Positions 1 through 6,463 of a stretch of DNA of 13,554 nucleotides are shown one piece after another; position 1 is the first letter of the stretch; every line of letters begins with the position of its first letter. A program made the translations under genes and the position numbers. A model generated the notes under the pieces. It did no database searches. It saw nothing but the letters and a program-made list of their open reading frames with translations, and had not been told where the DNA came from. Source of the DNA: Lachnospiraceae bacterium UBA1201 (GTDB lineage Bacteria; Bacillota; Clostridia; Lachnospirales; Lachnospiraceae). The stretch lies in NCBI GenBank assembly GCA_002309675.1, contig DBXX01000015.1, positions 1 to 13,554 on the forward strand. The letters run 5' to 3'.

Positions 1-85
1 TCCAGTAAAGAGGGTACATATCAGTATTCCGCGTCGCTTTTATATTTCTGATAATGATCGATGAGATCATAGATCTTTATGCTTA
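1..85. other. Left-edge non-coding stretch downstream of pyrB
   Basis: This is the sequence after the pyrB stop codon, read on the minus strand. I find no hairpin followed by a T-run, so no terminator for the nitroreductase-pyrB unit is visible. I also find no recognisable start of pyrI (the aspartate transcarbamoylase regulatory chain). A short inverted repeat (ATGATC/GATCAT, 54-70) is too weak to call. Minus-strand frames run open here, but none has a ribosome binding site or a recognisable sequence. Confidence 0.5.
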
Positions 86-1021
86 CTACAGGGGTTTCCC
101 GGGATCCAGCCCAAGCAGCGTCATGATCAGTGCCATGCGGGCGTAAACACCGTACTGGACCTGCTTGAAGTAGACGGCACGCGGATCATCGTCGACGTCG
201 ACGGAGATCTCATTGACCCTGGGAAGCGGGTGCATGACCAGCATGTCCTTCGGGGCCAGTTCCATCTTTTGGCGATCCAGGATGTAGGAGTCCTTCATGC
301 GGATGTATTCCTCTTCGTTGAAGAAACGCTCACGCTGTACACGGGTCATGTACAGGAGGTCTAACTTCGGAAGGGCTTCCTCCAGGTTGGAGACCTCCTC
401 GAAGGGGATGCCGCGGTCCTGCAGAACGTTCTTTCGGATGTAATCGGGAACGCGCAGTTCCTTCGGCGAGATCAGGACGAAGGATACGCCGGGGTAGACG
501 ATCATCGCATTGATCAGGGAGTGTACGGTACGGCCGAATTTCAGGTCTCCGCACATGCCGATGGTCAGGTGATCCAGGCGGCCTTTGAGCTTCCGGATCG
601 TGAGCAGATCGGTCAATGTCTGCGTCGGGTGCTGGTGTCCGCCGTCACCCGCATTGATCACGGGAATGCCGGACTTTTGCGCTGCGACCATGGGTGCGCC
701 TTCCTTCGGATGACGCATGGCGCAGATGTCGGCGTAGCAGCTGATGATACGGATGGTATCGGATACGCTTTCACCCTTCGTAGCGGAGCTTTGGGATGCA
801 TCGGAGAAACCGATGACGGTGCCGCCGAGGTTTTGCATCGCGGCCTCGAAACTGAGGCGGGTGCGGGTGCTGGGCTCGTAGAAGAGGGTGGCCAGTTTTT
901 TGCGGTCACAAACATGGGCGTAGGCGTCCGGGTTTTCCTCGATATCGCTCGCTAAGGTGAGCAACCGATCCAGTTCTGCCTCCGAAAGATCCGAAGGACT
1001 TAAAAAATGTCGAATTTGCAT
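86..1021 (-). CDS. pyrB: Aspartate carbamoyltransferase, catalytic chain
   Basis: Condenses carbamoyl phosphate with L-aspartate to give N-carbamoyl-L-aspartate, the committed step of de novo pyrimidine synthesis in the cytoplasm. The 311-residue length fits the family. The carbamoyl-phosphate loop PSTRT lies at residues 50-54. The second-subunit loop SSATKGES carries K82. R103, H131 in HPTQ (131-134), R164, R227 and HPLPR (264-268) match the known active-site residues of the E. coli enzyme. The ATG at 1021 is supported by AAGGAG at 1029-1034 with about 7 nt spacing. It follows the nitroreductase gene by 34 nt on the same strand, with no promoter visible in the gap, so co-transcription is inferred. 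No PyrR-type attenuator is seen upstream and no pyrI in the 85 nt visible downstream. Whether it works with a regulatory chain is unknown. Confidence 0.97.
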   Translation of the reverse strand: MQIRHFLSPSDLSEAELDRLLTLASDIEENPDAYAHVCDRKKLATLFYEPSTRTRLSFEAAMQNLGGTVIGFSDASQSSATKGESVSDTIRIISCYADICAMRHPKEGAPMVAAQKSGIPVINAGDGGHQHPTQTLTDLLTIRKLKGRLDHLTIGMCGDLKFGRTVHSLINAMIVYPGVSFVLISPKELRVPDYIRKNVLQDRGIPFEEVSNLEEALPKLDLLYMTRVQRERFFNEEEYIRMKDSYILDRQKMELAPKDMLVMHPLPRVNEISVDVDDDPRAVYFKQVQYGVYARMALIMTLLGLDPGKPL

Positions 1022-1055
1022 GGAGATACTCCTTAATCGAAGTTGGTTTGCGGTT

Positions 1056-1598
1056 TTACTTATAGGTGATCAGGTCTTCCAAAGTCTTGCGCTTCGGAGC
1101 CGCAACGTCGGTAAGGTCAGTGTAGCCGACGCTGATCAGCGCAGCGACCTCCTGGGTCTCCGGAATCTGCAGGATCTCGGTGATCTTATCGGTATCATAG
1201 ATGCCCATGATCAGTGTGGACAGCCCCAATTCGTGCGCTGCAAGACAGAAACTCTGTGTAGCGATGCCGCAATCGAACATCTGCCAGCCGTCTCCCTTCG
1301 GAGTGGAGAACGAGCCGTCGCGCTCGTAACCGGAGCGTGCTTTGATCATGGTCGTAACGACCAGAACCGGAGCCTGCTTGATGATGCCGCCGTTGTGGTT
1401 GGAAGAGCAGCATTCGTCGGCAATGCGGTCCTTTAAAGCCGCGTCATCGATGACGATGTAGCGGGTCACCTGTGTATTTTTCCAGGAAGGAGAGAAGGCA
1501 GCCGCTTCGATGGCCTGCTCGATCAGCTTGCGGTCCACCGGCTGTCCGTTATACTCGCGGATGCTTCTGCGTGTTTTGATACATTCGATCGTATTCAT
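1056..1598 (-). CDS. Nitroreductase-family FMN-dependent oxidoreductase
   Basis: A 180-residue protein of the nitroreductase fold, which binds FMN as a dimer and uses NAD(P)H to reduce nitro compounds, quinones or flavins. The N-terminal TRRSIREY (9-16) is the usual FMN-phosphate motif of the family. SPSWKNTQ (36-43) is the usual second flavin-contact segment. A helix near 111-128 (GIATQSFCLAAHELGLST) and the C-terminal VGY...KRK (157-171) complete the pattern. The ATG at 1598 has AAAGGAG at 1607-1613, 8 nt upstream. A sigma-A promoter at 1702-1730 predicts a leader of about 97 nt. It is the first gene of a probable operon with pyrB. The natural substrate cannot be read from the sequence, and a link to pyrimidine metabolism is only suggested by position. 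Confidence 0.9.
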   Translation of the reverse strand: MNTIECIKTRRSIREYNGQPVDRKLIEQAIEAAAFSPSWKNTQVTRYIVIDDAALKDRIADECCSSNHNGGIIKQAPVLVVTTMIKARSGYERDGSFSTPKGDGWQMFDCGIATQSFCLAAHELGLSTLIMGIYDTDKITEILQIPETQEVAALISVGYTDLTDVAAPKRKTLEDLITYK

Positions 1599-1701
1599 AA
1601 GAGATGCTCCTTTCGAATCTATAATGGAATGTGATGCGTGATCATTCGGAACGCGCGGTCCGGTTCCCGGTTTTACGTGATGACCGCTTTGCTCCTTTCT
1701 A

Positions 1702-1730
1702 AGTATAATATAAGTGGGGCGATTCGTAAA
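1702..1730 (-). promoter_or_regulatory. Sigma-A promoter for the nitroreductase-pyrB unit
   Basis: On the minus strand the -35 is TTTACG (1725-1730, 4/6 consensus) and the -10 is TATACT (1702-1707, 5/6), separated by exactly 17 nt. The predicted transcription start is near 1695. The leader to the start codon at 1598 is about 97 nt. It contains a weak inverted repeat (GGAAC 1648-1652 with GTTCC 1663-1667), and a second AAAGGAG-like string lies next to the predicted start. Confidence 0.65.
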
Positions 1731-1770
1731 GAATTATATTTCCCGTGATGTGGATTTTTAGGAAAAGTTG

Positions 1771-1802
1771 TTGCATTTTTAACATATATCGTGTAGGATA
1801 AT
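1771..1802 (+). promoter_or_regulatory. Possible weak promoter of xylB
   Basis: TTGCAT (1771-1776) and TAGGAT (1794-1799) have 17 nt spacing but only 3/6 and 4/6 consensus matches. The better -10, GATAAT (1797-1802), would need a 20-nt spacer. This is the only plausible sigma-A site in the divergent region that points to xylB. A weak basal promoter would fit a catabolic gene needing an activator. I see no clear catabolite-repression (cre) box. The small dyad CTCA-AAAA-TGAG (1817-1828) lies in the predicted leader. Confidence 0.35.
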
Positions 1803-1852
1803 AAAGGAGCCGTGCGCTCAAAAATGAGAACAAAAAAATACGGAGGTATGAG

Positions 1853-3322
1853 ATGTTATATATCGGTGTCGATTTAGGAACATCAGCAGTCAAGTTGCTG
1901 CTCATGAATGAAAAGGGCGGAATAGAGAAGATCGTTTCCCGCGAGTATCCCATTTATTTCCCGCAGGCAGGCTGGTCACAGCAGAATCCTGAGGATTGGT
2001 ATCGCGAGACCATCGCAGGTATCAAGGAGCTCGTGAGCGAGTGCGATAAGTCCCAGGTCGCAGGCATCAGCTTCGGCGGCCAGATGCACGGACTGGTCAT
2101 CCTGGATAAGGAGGACAATGTCATCCGTCCTGCAATCCTATGGAACGACGGTCGTACATACAAAGAGTGTGACTACCTGAATAACGTGATCGGTAAGGAT
2201 AAGCTTTCCGAATACACGGCCAATATTTCCTTCACCGGTTTCACCGCTCCGAAGGTACTCTGGATCAAGAACAACGAGCCCGAGAACTTCGCTAAGATCG
2301 AAAAGATCATGCTTCCGAAGGATTATATCGCATATATGCTCAGCGGCGTACATTGCACGGATGTTTCCGATGCTTCCGGTATGCTTCTGTTCGATGTTAA
2401 GAATAAGTGCTGGTCGAAGGAGATGCTCGACATCTGTGGTATCAAGGAGTCCCAGATGGCGAAGATCTTCGAGAGCTACGAGACCGTAGGCACCCTGAAG
2501 GCAGACGTTGCAGCAGAGTTAGGGCTTTCCACGAGCGTTAAGATCGTTGCAGGTGCAGGCGACAACGCAGCAGCTGCTGTAGGAACCGGAACCGTAGGCG
2601 ACGGAAACTGCAACATTTCCCTCGGAACCAGCGGCACCATCTTCATCTCCAGCAAGAAGTTCGGCGTAGATGCCAACAACGCCCTGCACGCATTCGCACA
2701 CGCAGACGGCGCTTACCACCTGATGGGCTGCATGCTTTCTGCTGCATCCTGCAACAAGTGGTGGATGGATGACATCATCGGAACCGATGCTTACGCTGAG
2801 GAGCAGAAGAAGATCACTAAGCTCGGTGAGAACCATGTTTATTTCCTCCCGTACCTGATGGGCGAGCGTTCTCCTCACAACGATCCGAACGCAAGAGGCT
2901 GCTTCATCGGCATGACCATGGATACCACCCGTGCGGATATGACACAGGCCGTTCTGGAAGGCGTTGCATTTGCCCTTCGTGATTCTCTTGAAGTAGCACG
3001 CAGCCTCGGTATCAAGATCGAGCGCACCAAGATCTGCGGCGGCGGCGCAAAGAGCCCGCTGTGGAAGAAGATGATCGCGAACATCATGAACCTCAAGGTC
3101 GATGTCATCGCATCTGAAGAGGGCCCCGCATACGGCGGCGCTATGCTGGCAGCCGTTGCAAACGGTGAGTTCGCTTCGGTTGAAGACGCTGCAGCGAAGT
3201 TGGTTAAGGTCATCGACACCGTTGAGCCGACTCCTGAGCTCGTTGCGAAGTACGAAGAGCGTTACCAGAAGTTTAAGAAGATCTATCCTGCGGTAAAGGC
3301 TTTGTTCCCTGAGATCGCTTGA
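1853..3322 (+). CDS. xylB: Xylulokinase (FGGY carbohydrate kinase)
   Basis: Phosphorylates D-xylulose with ATP to xylulose 5-phosphate, feeding xylose into the pentose phosphate pathway. The 489-residue length is typical of the family. The FGGY fold is visible: N-terminal phosphate loop DLGTSAVK (7-14) with D7, and FGGQMHG (74-80), the substrate-binding signature of xylulokinases within FGGY. WNDGR (97-101), the catalytic-base motif GAGDNAAAAVGTG (234-246, D237), GERSPHNDP (337-345) and the ATP-binding C-terminal GGGAKSPLW (396-404) follow. The ATG at 1853 has GGAGG at 1842-1846, 6 nt upstream. No xylA, sugar transporter or regulator lies next to it here, so the substrate assignment rests on the protein alone. 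Another pentulokinase activity is possible but less likely. It appears to stand alone, divergent from the nitroreductase operon. Confidence 0.92.
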   Translation: MLYIGVDLGTSAVKLLLMNEKGGIEKIVSREYPIYFPQAGWSQQNPEDWYRETIAGIKELVSECDKSQVAGISFGGQMHGLVILDKEDNVIRPAILWNDGRTYKECDYLNNVIGKDKLSEYTANISFTGFTAPKVLWIKNNEPENFAKIEKIMLPKDYIAYMLSGVHCTDVSDASGMLLFDVKNKCWSKEMLDICGIKESQMAKIFESYETVGTLKADVAAELGLSTSVKIVAGAGDNAAAAVGTGTVGDGNCNISLGTSGTIFISSKKFGVDANNALHAFAHADGAYHLMGCMLSAASCNKWWMDDIIGTDAYAEEQKKITKLGENHVYFLPYLMGERSPHNDPNARGCFIGMTMDTTRADMTQAVLEGVAFALRDSLEVARSLGIKIERTKICGGGAKSPLWKKMIANIMNLKVDVIASEEGPAYGGAMLAAVANGEFASVEDAAAKLVKVIDTVEPTPELVAKYEERYQKFKKIYPAVKALFPEIA

Positions 3323-3488
3323 TCGGGCTTCTGGCAGTTCCGATAGGCCTGTTTCCAGGCCGAATATTAGATTTTTACGAACGCTGCGCCGGGCGCTGAA
3401 ACGTTCCGGCGGCGATCGAACCATATTTCTACGTGTAAGGTCGGGCAGTTGCATCGACCTTACGCTATGATAAACGGAGGATAATTCA
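3323..3488. other. Structured intergenic region between xylB and nfnA
   Basis: These 166 nt contain no gene but several inverted repeats. GGCCTG/CAGGCC (3346-3361, TTTC loop) follows the xylB stop; a TTTTT run lies about 10 nt further on, too far for a classical terminator. GAACG (3379-3383) can pair with CGTTC (3401-3405), enclosing a GCGC-CGG-GCGC hairpin. A long dyad occupies 3433-3465 (listed separately). I see no convincing sigma-A promoter for nfnA: TATGAT at 3466-3471 lacks a -35 and is too close to the start codon. nfnA may depend on readthrough from xylB or on a non-canonical promoter. Confidence 0.55.
3433..3465 (+). promoter_or_regulatory. Long inverted repeat just upstream of the nfnA ribosome binding site
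   Basis: GTAAGGTCG (3435-3443) and CGACCTTAC (3455-3463) are perfect 9-nt arms around an 11-nt loop. The stem extends by a G.T and a G-C pair to 11 bp. It ends about 10 nt before the GGAGG of nfnA (3476-3480). No T-run follows, so it is not a simple terminator. It could be an operator dyad, an mRNA 5'-end or processing hairpin, or part of a larger leader structure. Which of these it is cannot be decided by reading. Confidence 0.6.
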
Positions 3489-4376
3489 ATGTATGACATT
3501 TTGCGGGCCGAAAAGCTGGCAGAAAACATTTACCTATTTGACGTAAAGGCGCCTTTGGTTTCCAGAAAGTGCCTTCCCGGACAGTTCGTTATCGTCAGGA
3601 CCGACGACAAATCTGAGCGTATTCCGCTGACGATCTGTGATTATGACAGAGAGAAGGAGACCGTTACCCTGGTCGTTCAGGTCGTCGGAGCATCTTCTTT
3701 CCGTATGGCGCAGCTGAAGACCGGCGAAGTATTTGCCGATATCGTCGGACCTCTCGGACGTCCTTCCGAGTTCATCAGTGAGGATCCTGAGACACTTTCC
3801 AAAAAGAAGGTATTATTCGTGGCCGGCGGTCTCGGAACTGCGCCTGTGTACCCGCAGGTGAAATGGTTCCGTGAGAACGGCTTCCACGCAGATGCCATCG
3901 TAGGCGCGAAGACGAAGGATCTCGTGATCATGGAGCAGGAGATGGCGGCAGTTGCCGACAACCTCTACATCACAACGGATGACGGAAGCTACGGCCGTCA
4001 CGGCATGGTCACCCAGGTCATTTCCGATCTGGTTGCAGAAGGTAAGAAATACGATGCCTGCGTAGCCATCGGACCGATGATCATGATGAAGTTCGTATGT
4101 AAGCTCACGAAGGAGCTCGGTATCCCGACCATCGTCAGCATGAACCCGATCATGGTAGACGGAACCGGCATGTGCGGCGCCTGCCGTCTGACCGTAGACG
4201 GCCAGGTGAAGTTCGCCTGCGTTGACGGTCCGGAGTTTGACGGACATCTGGTCGACTTTGATGAGGCCATGAAGCGTTCCGCGATGTACAGGACCGAAGA
4301 GGGACGTGCGTTCCTCGCTGCAAAAGAGGGCGACACACATCACGGCGGATGCGGAAACTGCGGAGGTGACAAATAA
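3489..4376 (+). CDS. nfnA: NADH-dependent reduced ferredoxin:NADP+ oxidoreductase, small subunit (NfnA)
   Basis: Small subunit of the electron-bifurcating transhydrogenase NfnAB, which couples NADH, reduced ferredoxin and NADP+/NADPH pools in anaerobes. The 295 residues show a ferredoxin-reductase-type FAD domain with RIPLT (44-48), an NAD-binding domain starting VLFVAGGLGTAP (108-119), and a C-terminal 2Fe-2S segment with C229, C232 and C244. Where PyrK, a relative, has its first cluster cysteine, this protein has D224 in DGTGMCGAC, matching the Asp/three-Cys ligation described for Nfn small subunits. A short tail, HHGGCGNCGG, closes the protein. The start ATG has ACGGAGG at 3474-3480. The stop overlaps the nfnB start by one base. 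Many databases call this family 'sulfide/dihydroorotate dehydrogenase-like'. PyrK is excluded by the nfnB partner and the Asp ligand. Confidence 0.9.
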   Translation: MYDILRAEKLAENIYLFDVKAPLVSRKCLPGQFVIVRTDDKSERIPLTICDYDREKETVTLVVQVVGASSFRMAQLKTGEVFADIVGPLGRPSEFISEDPETLSKKKVLFVAGGLGTAPVYPQVKWFRENGFHADAIVGAKTKDLVIMEQEMAAVADNLYITTDDGSYGRHGMVTQVISDLVAEGKKYDACVAIGPMIMMKFVCKLTKELGIPTIVSMNPIMVDGTGMCGACRLTVDGQVKFACVDGPEFDGHLVDFDEAMKRSAMYRTEEGRAFLAAKEGDTHHGGCGNCGGDK

Positions 4377-4378
4377 TG
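4362..4378 (+). promoter_or_regulatory. nfnB Shine-Dalgarno inside the end of nfnA, with TAATG stop-start overlap
   Basis: GGAGGTGA (4362-4369) is an eight-base match to the anti-Shine-Dalgarno and encodes the last Gly-Gly-Asp of NfnA. The stop TAA (4374-4376) and start ATG (4376-4378) share one base. This is a clear translational-coupling arrangement that should keep the two subunits near equal stoichiometry. Confidence 0.85.
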
Positions 4379-5758
4379 GACGTTTTACATAAAGTACCGG
4401 TGCGCGAGCAGGATCCGAAGGTCCGCGCACACAACTTCGAAGAGGTTTGCTACGGCTACAACGAAGAGGAAGCCGTAGAAGAGGCGCAGCGTTGCCTCAA
4501 CTGTAAGAATGCCCGTTGTATGATGGGCTGCCCTGTAGCGATCAACATTCCCGCATTTATCTCGAAGATCAAAGAGAGAGATTTTGAGGGTGCTTTCAAT
4601 ATCATCAGCGAGTCCAGCTCCCTGCCTGCTGTCTGCGGCCGTGTATGTCCGCAGGAGAGCCAGTGCGAGGGTAAATGCGTTCGTGGAATCAAGGGTGAGC
4701 CGGTAGCCATCGGTAAGCTCGAGCGTTTCGTAGCTGACTGGGCACGCGAGAACGGAATCGTCCCGAAGAAGGCAGAAAAGCTCAACGGCCATAAAGTAGC
4801 CGTGATCGGTTCCGGCCCTGCAGGCCTGTCCTGCGCCGGCGACCTGGCGAAGCTCGGATACTCCGTGACCATCTTCGAAGCTCTGCACGAGCCGGGCGGC
4901 GTTTTGACCTACGGTATTCCGGAGTTCCGTCTTCCGAAGAGCGCTGTCGTTCAGAAGGAGATCAACAACGTTAAGAGCCTGGGCGTGGAGATCGTATGCA
5001 ATGCCATCATCGGTAAGTCCATCACGATCGACGAACTCATGGAGGACGGCTACGAGGCTGTTTTCATCGGTTCCGGCGCAGGATTGCCGAAGTTCATGGG
5101 CATCCCCGGCGAGCAGGCGAACGGTGTTTATTCGGCCAATGAGTACCTGACCCGCAGCAACCTCATGAAGGCATTTAAAGAAGACTATGCGACCCCGATC
5201 GCTGCCGGTAAGAAAGTAGCTGTCGTAGGCGGCGGAAACGTTGCCATGGACGCAGCAAGAACCGCGCTTCGTCTGGGTGCGGAGGTATATATCGTATATC
5301 GTCGCGGTGAGGAAGAACTTCCTGCCCGTGTCGAAGAAGTACACCATGCAAAGGAAGAGGGCGTCATCTTTAAACTTCTTACGAATCCGACCGAGATCCT
5401 CGTAGATGATAAGGGCTGGGTAGCCGGTATGAAGTGCGTGGAGATGGAACTCGGAGAGCCGGATGAATCCGGAAGAAGACGTCCTGTCGTTAAGCCGAAT
5501 TCGGAGTTTACCCTGGATGTTGATACCGTCATCATGTCGCTCGGCACCTCCCCGAACCCGCTGATCTCTTCCACGACCGAAGGTCTGGAGACCAGCAAAT
5601 GGAAGTGCATCATTGCTTCCGAGGAGAACGGCCAGACTTCAAAAGAAGGTGTATTTGCTGGCGGTGATGCCGTTACCGGCGCTGCAACCGTTATCCTGGC
5701 CATGGAAGCCGGACGCGCAGGCGCTAAGGGTATCCATGAATATTTGCAGAATAAGTAA
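4376..5758 (+). CDS. nfnB: NADH-dependent reduced ferredoxin:NADP+ oxidoreductase, large subunit (NfnB; GltD-like)
   Basis: Large, bifurcating-flavin subunit of NfnAB. It handles NADP(H) and passes electrons between its FAD, two 4Fe-4S clusters and ferredoxin. The 460 residues show an N-terminal cluster region with C40, C43, C48, C52 and then C87, C91, C97, C101. A first dinucleotide site follows at VAVIGSGPAGLSC (141-153) and a second at VAVVGGGNVAMDA (281-293), with RRGEEELPAR (309-318) after it. A C-terminal GGDAVTGAATV motif closes the FAD domain. The family is often annotated as the glutamate synthase small chain (GltD/'gltA'), which it resembles. No glutamate synthase large chain is present, and fusion of reading frames with nfnA argues for Nfn. 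A hairpin terminator at 5783-5818 ends the operon. Confidence 0.92.
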   Translation: MDVLHKVPVREQDPKVRAHNFEEVCYGYNEEEAVEEAQRCLNCKNARCMMGCPVAINIPAFISKIKERDFEGAFNIISESSSLPAVCGRVCPQESQCEGKCVRGIKGEPVAIGKLERFVADWARENGIVPKKAEKLNGHKVAVIGSGPAGLSCAGDLAKLGYSVTIFEALHEPGGVLTYGIPEFRLPKSAVVQKEINNVKSLGVEIVCNAIIGKSITIDELMEDGYEAVFIGSGAGLPKFMGIPGEQANGVYSANEYLTRSNLMKAFKEDYATPIAAGKKVAVVGGGNVAMDAARTALRLGAEVYIVYRRGEEELPARVEEVHHAKEEGVIFKLLTNPTEILVDDKGWVAGMKCVEMELGEPDESGRRRPVVKPNSEFTLDVDTVIMSLGTSPNPLISSTTEGLETSKWKCIIASEENGQTSKEGVFAGGDAVTGAATVILAMEAGRAGAKGIHEYLQNK

Positions 5759-5782
5759 TCAAACATACAGCAATTAAGACCC

Positions 5783-5818
5783 ATGGGCGATGAGGGATTT
5801 TCTCATCGCTCATGTTTT
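5783..5818 (+). terminator. Rho-independent terminator after nfnB
   Basis: A 12-bp stem (5783-5794 with 5802-5813, one G.T pair) has a 7-nt loop, GGATTTT, and is followed by TTTT at 5815-5818. It starts about 25 nt after the nfnB stop. The T-run is short but the stem is strong. Confidence 0.7.
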
Positions 5819-5852
5819 CGGAAACGGCCGGTGACCGGCATACGGAGTGAAT

Positions 5853-6332
5853 ATGAAGATCACGATCTTATGTGTGGGAAAGATCCGCGAATCCTACTGG
5901 GAGGCTGCGATCGCCGAATATATGAAGCGGCTGACGCGTTACTGCAAGCCGGAGATCGTCCAGGTGGCAGACGAAAAGACCCCGGACGACGCTTCCGACA
6001 ACCTGAATCGCCAGATACTGGAAAAAGAAGGCGACCGCCTGCTCGCGAAACTGCCGGACGATGCGTATATCATTACGCTGGAGATCGGCGGAACGCCGCT
6101 TTCCTCGGTCGCATTTTCCGAGAAGATCCAAAAACTCGGCGTGGCCGGCGTGTCCCATATCTGCTTTGTGATCGGGGGCTCTCTGGGGTTGGATCCGCGC
6201 ATATCGAAGCAGGCGGATTTCAAACTCAGTTTTTCGGCCATGACATTTCCCCATCAGTTGATGCGGGTCATTTTGACGGAGCAGATCTACCGCGCATATC
6301 GCATCATATCCGGGGAACCGTATCATAAGTAA
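5853..6332 (+). CDS. rlmH: 23S rRNA (pseudouridine-1915-N3)-methyltransferase
   Basis: SPOUT-fold enzyme that methylates pseudouridine 1915 in helix 69 of 23S rRNA on assembled ribosomes, using S-adenosylmethionine. From the ATG at 5853 it has 159 residues, the usual length. Family hallmarks are the N-terminal KITILCVGK, the SAM-binding knot FVIGGSLGL (105-113), SFSAMTFPHQLMR (126-138) and the C-terminal GEPYHK. A GTG six nt upstream (5847) is in frame, but it overlaps the Shine-Dalgarno ACGGAG (5842-5847), which sits 5 nt from the ATG, so the ATG is preferred. A small perfect hairpin (GCCGG-TGA-CCGGC, 5827-5839) lies just before the ribosome binding site. I see no clear promoter of its own after the nfnB terminator, so it may depend on readthrough. 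Confidence 0.95.
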   Translation: MKITILCVGKIRESYWEAAIAEYMKRLTRYCKPEIVQVADEKTPDDASDNLNRQILEKEGDRLLAKLPDDAYIITLEIGGTPLSSVAFSEKIQKLGVAGVSHICFVIGGSLGLDPRISKQADFKLSFSAMTFPHQLMRVILTEQIYRAYRIISGEPYHK

Positions 6333-6340
6333 TGGAAGAA

Positions 6341-6365
6341 AGACCGAAAAAACGGTTTGTTTTTT
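6341..6365 (+). terminator. Probable terminator after rlmH
   Basis: A short stem, AGACCG (6341-6346) with CGGTTT (6353-6358, one G.T pair), encloses an A6 loop and is followed by G then six T (6360-6365). The stem is only 6 bp, so termination may be partial. Confidence 0.5.
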
Positions 6366-6366
6366 C

Positions 6367-6396
6367 TTTACAAATGGCCGTATACCATGCTATGAT
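6367..6396 (+). promoter_or_regulatory. Sigma-A promoter of the purO-AICAR transformylase operon
   Basis: -35 TTTACA (6367-6372, 5/6) and -10 TATGAT (6391-6396, 5/6) are separated by 18 nt, with TGC directly before the -10 as an extended -10 element. The predicted start near 6403 gives a leader of about 60 nt. The leader carries a small hairpin (CCGGT 6424-6428 / ACCGG 6434-6438). I do not recognise a purine riboswitch or a PurR box. Confidence 0.7.
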
Positions 6397-6463
6397 ACAC
6401 TTGTTGAATAACTAATACATAAACCGGTTTCGGACCGGCCACACAGAACATACGGAGGAGAAA

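Noticed and set aside
21..92. Open minus-strand frame beyond the pyrB stop, considered as a frameshifted pyrB tail or a pyrI start
   Set aside because: pyrB already has a normal-length C-terminus. The shifted frame ends after about 20 codons, no slippery heptamer is in the right frame, and no pyrI-like sequence is seen.
1599..1852. T-box, PyrR-binding or flavin riboswitch in the divergent region between the nitroreductase gene and xylB
   Set aside because: No T-box sequence, no anti-terminator/terminator pair and no FMN-riboswitch core could be found; only weak short inverted repeats are present.
1824..1877. Short upstream frame of 17 codons overlapping the xylB start
   Set aside because: The only Shine-Dalgarno candidate (AAAGGAG, 1803-1809) is 14 nt away and close to or before the predicted start of transcription. 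A leader peptide cannot be supported.
2519..3529. Long minus-strand open frame of 336 codons opposite xylB
   Set aside because: It lies antisense to a clearly conserved xylulokinase, has a shadow-type composition and no recognisable motif or ribosome binding site.
4385..5347. Minus-strand open frame of 320 codons opposite nfnB
   Set aside because: Shadow of a well-conserved gene. No motif, no promoter, no ribosome binding site.
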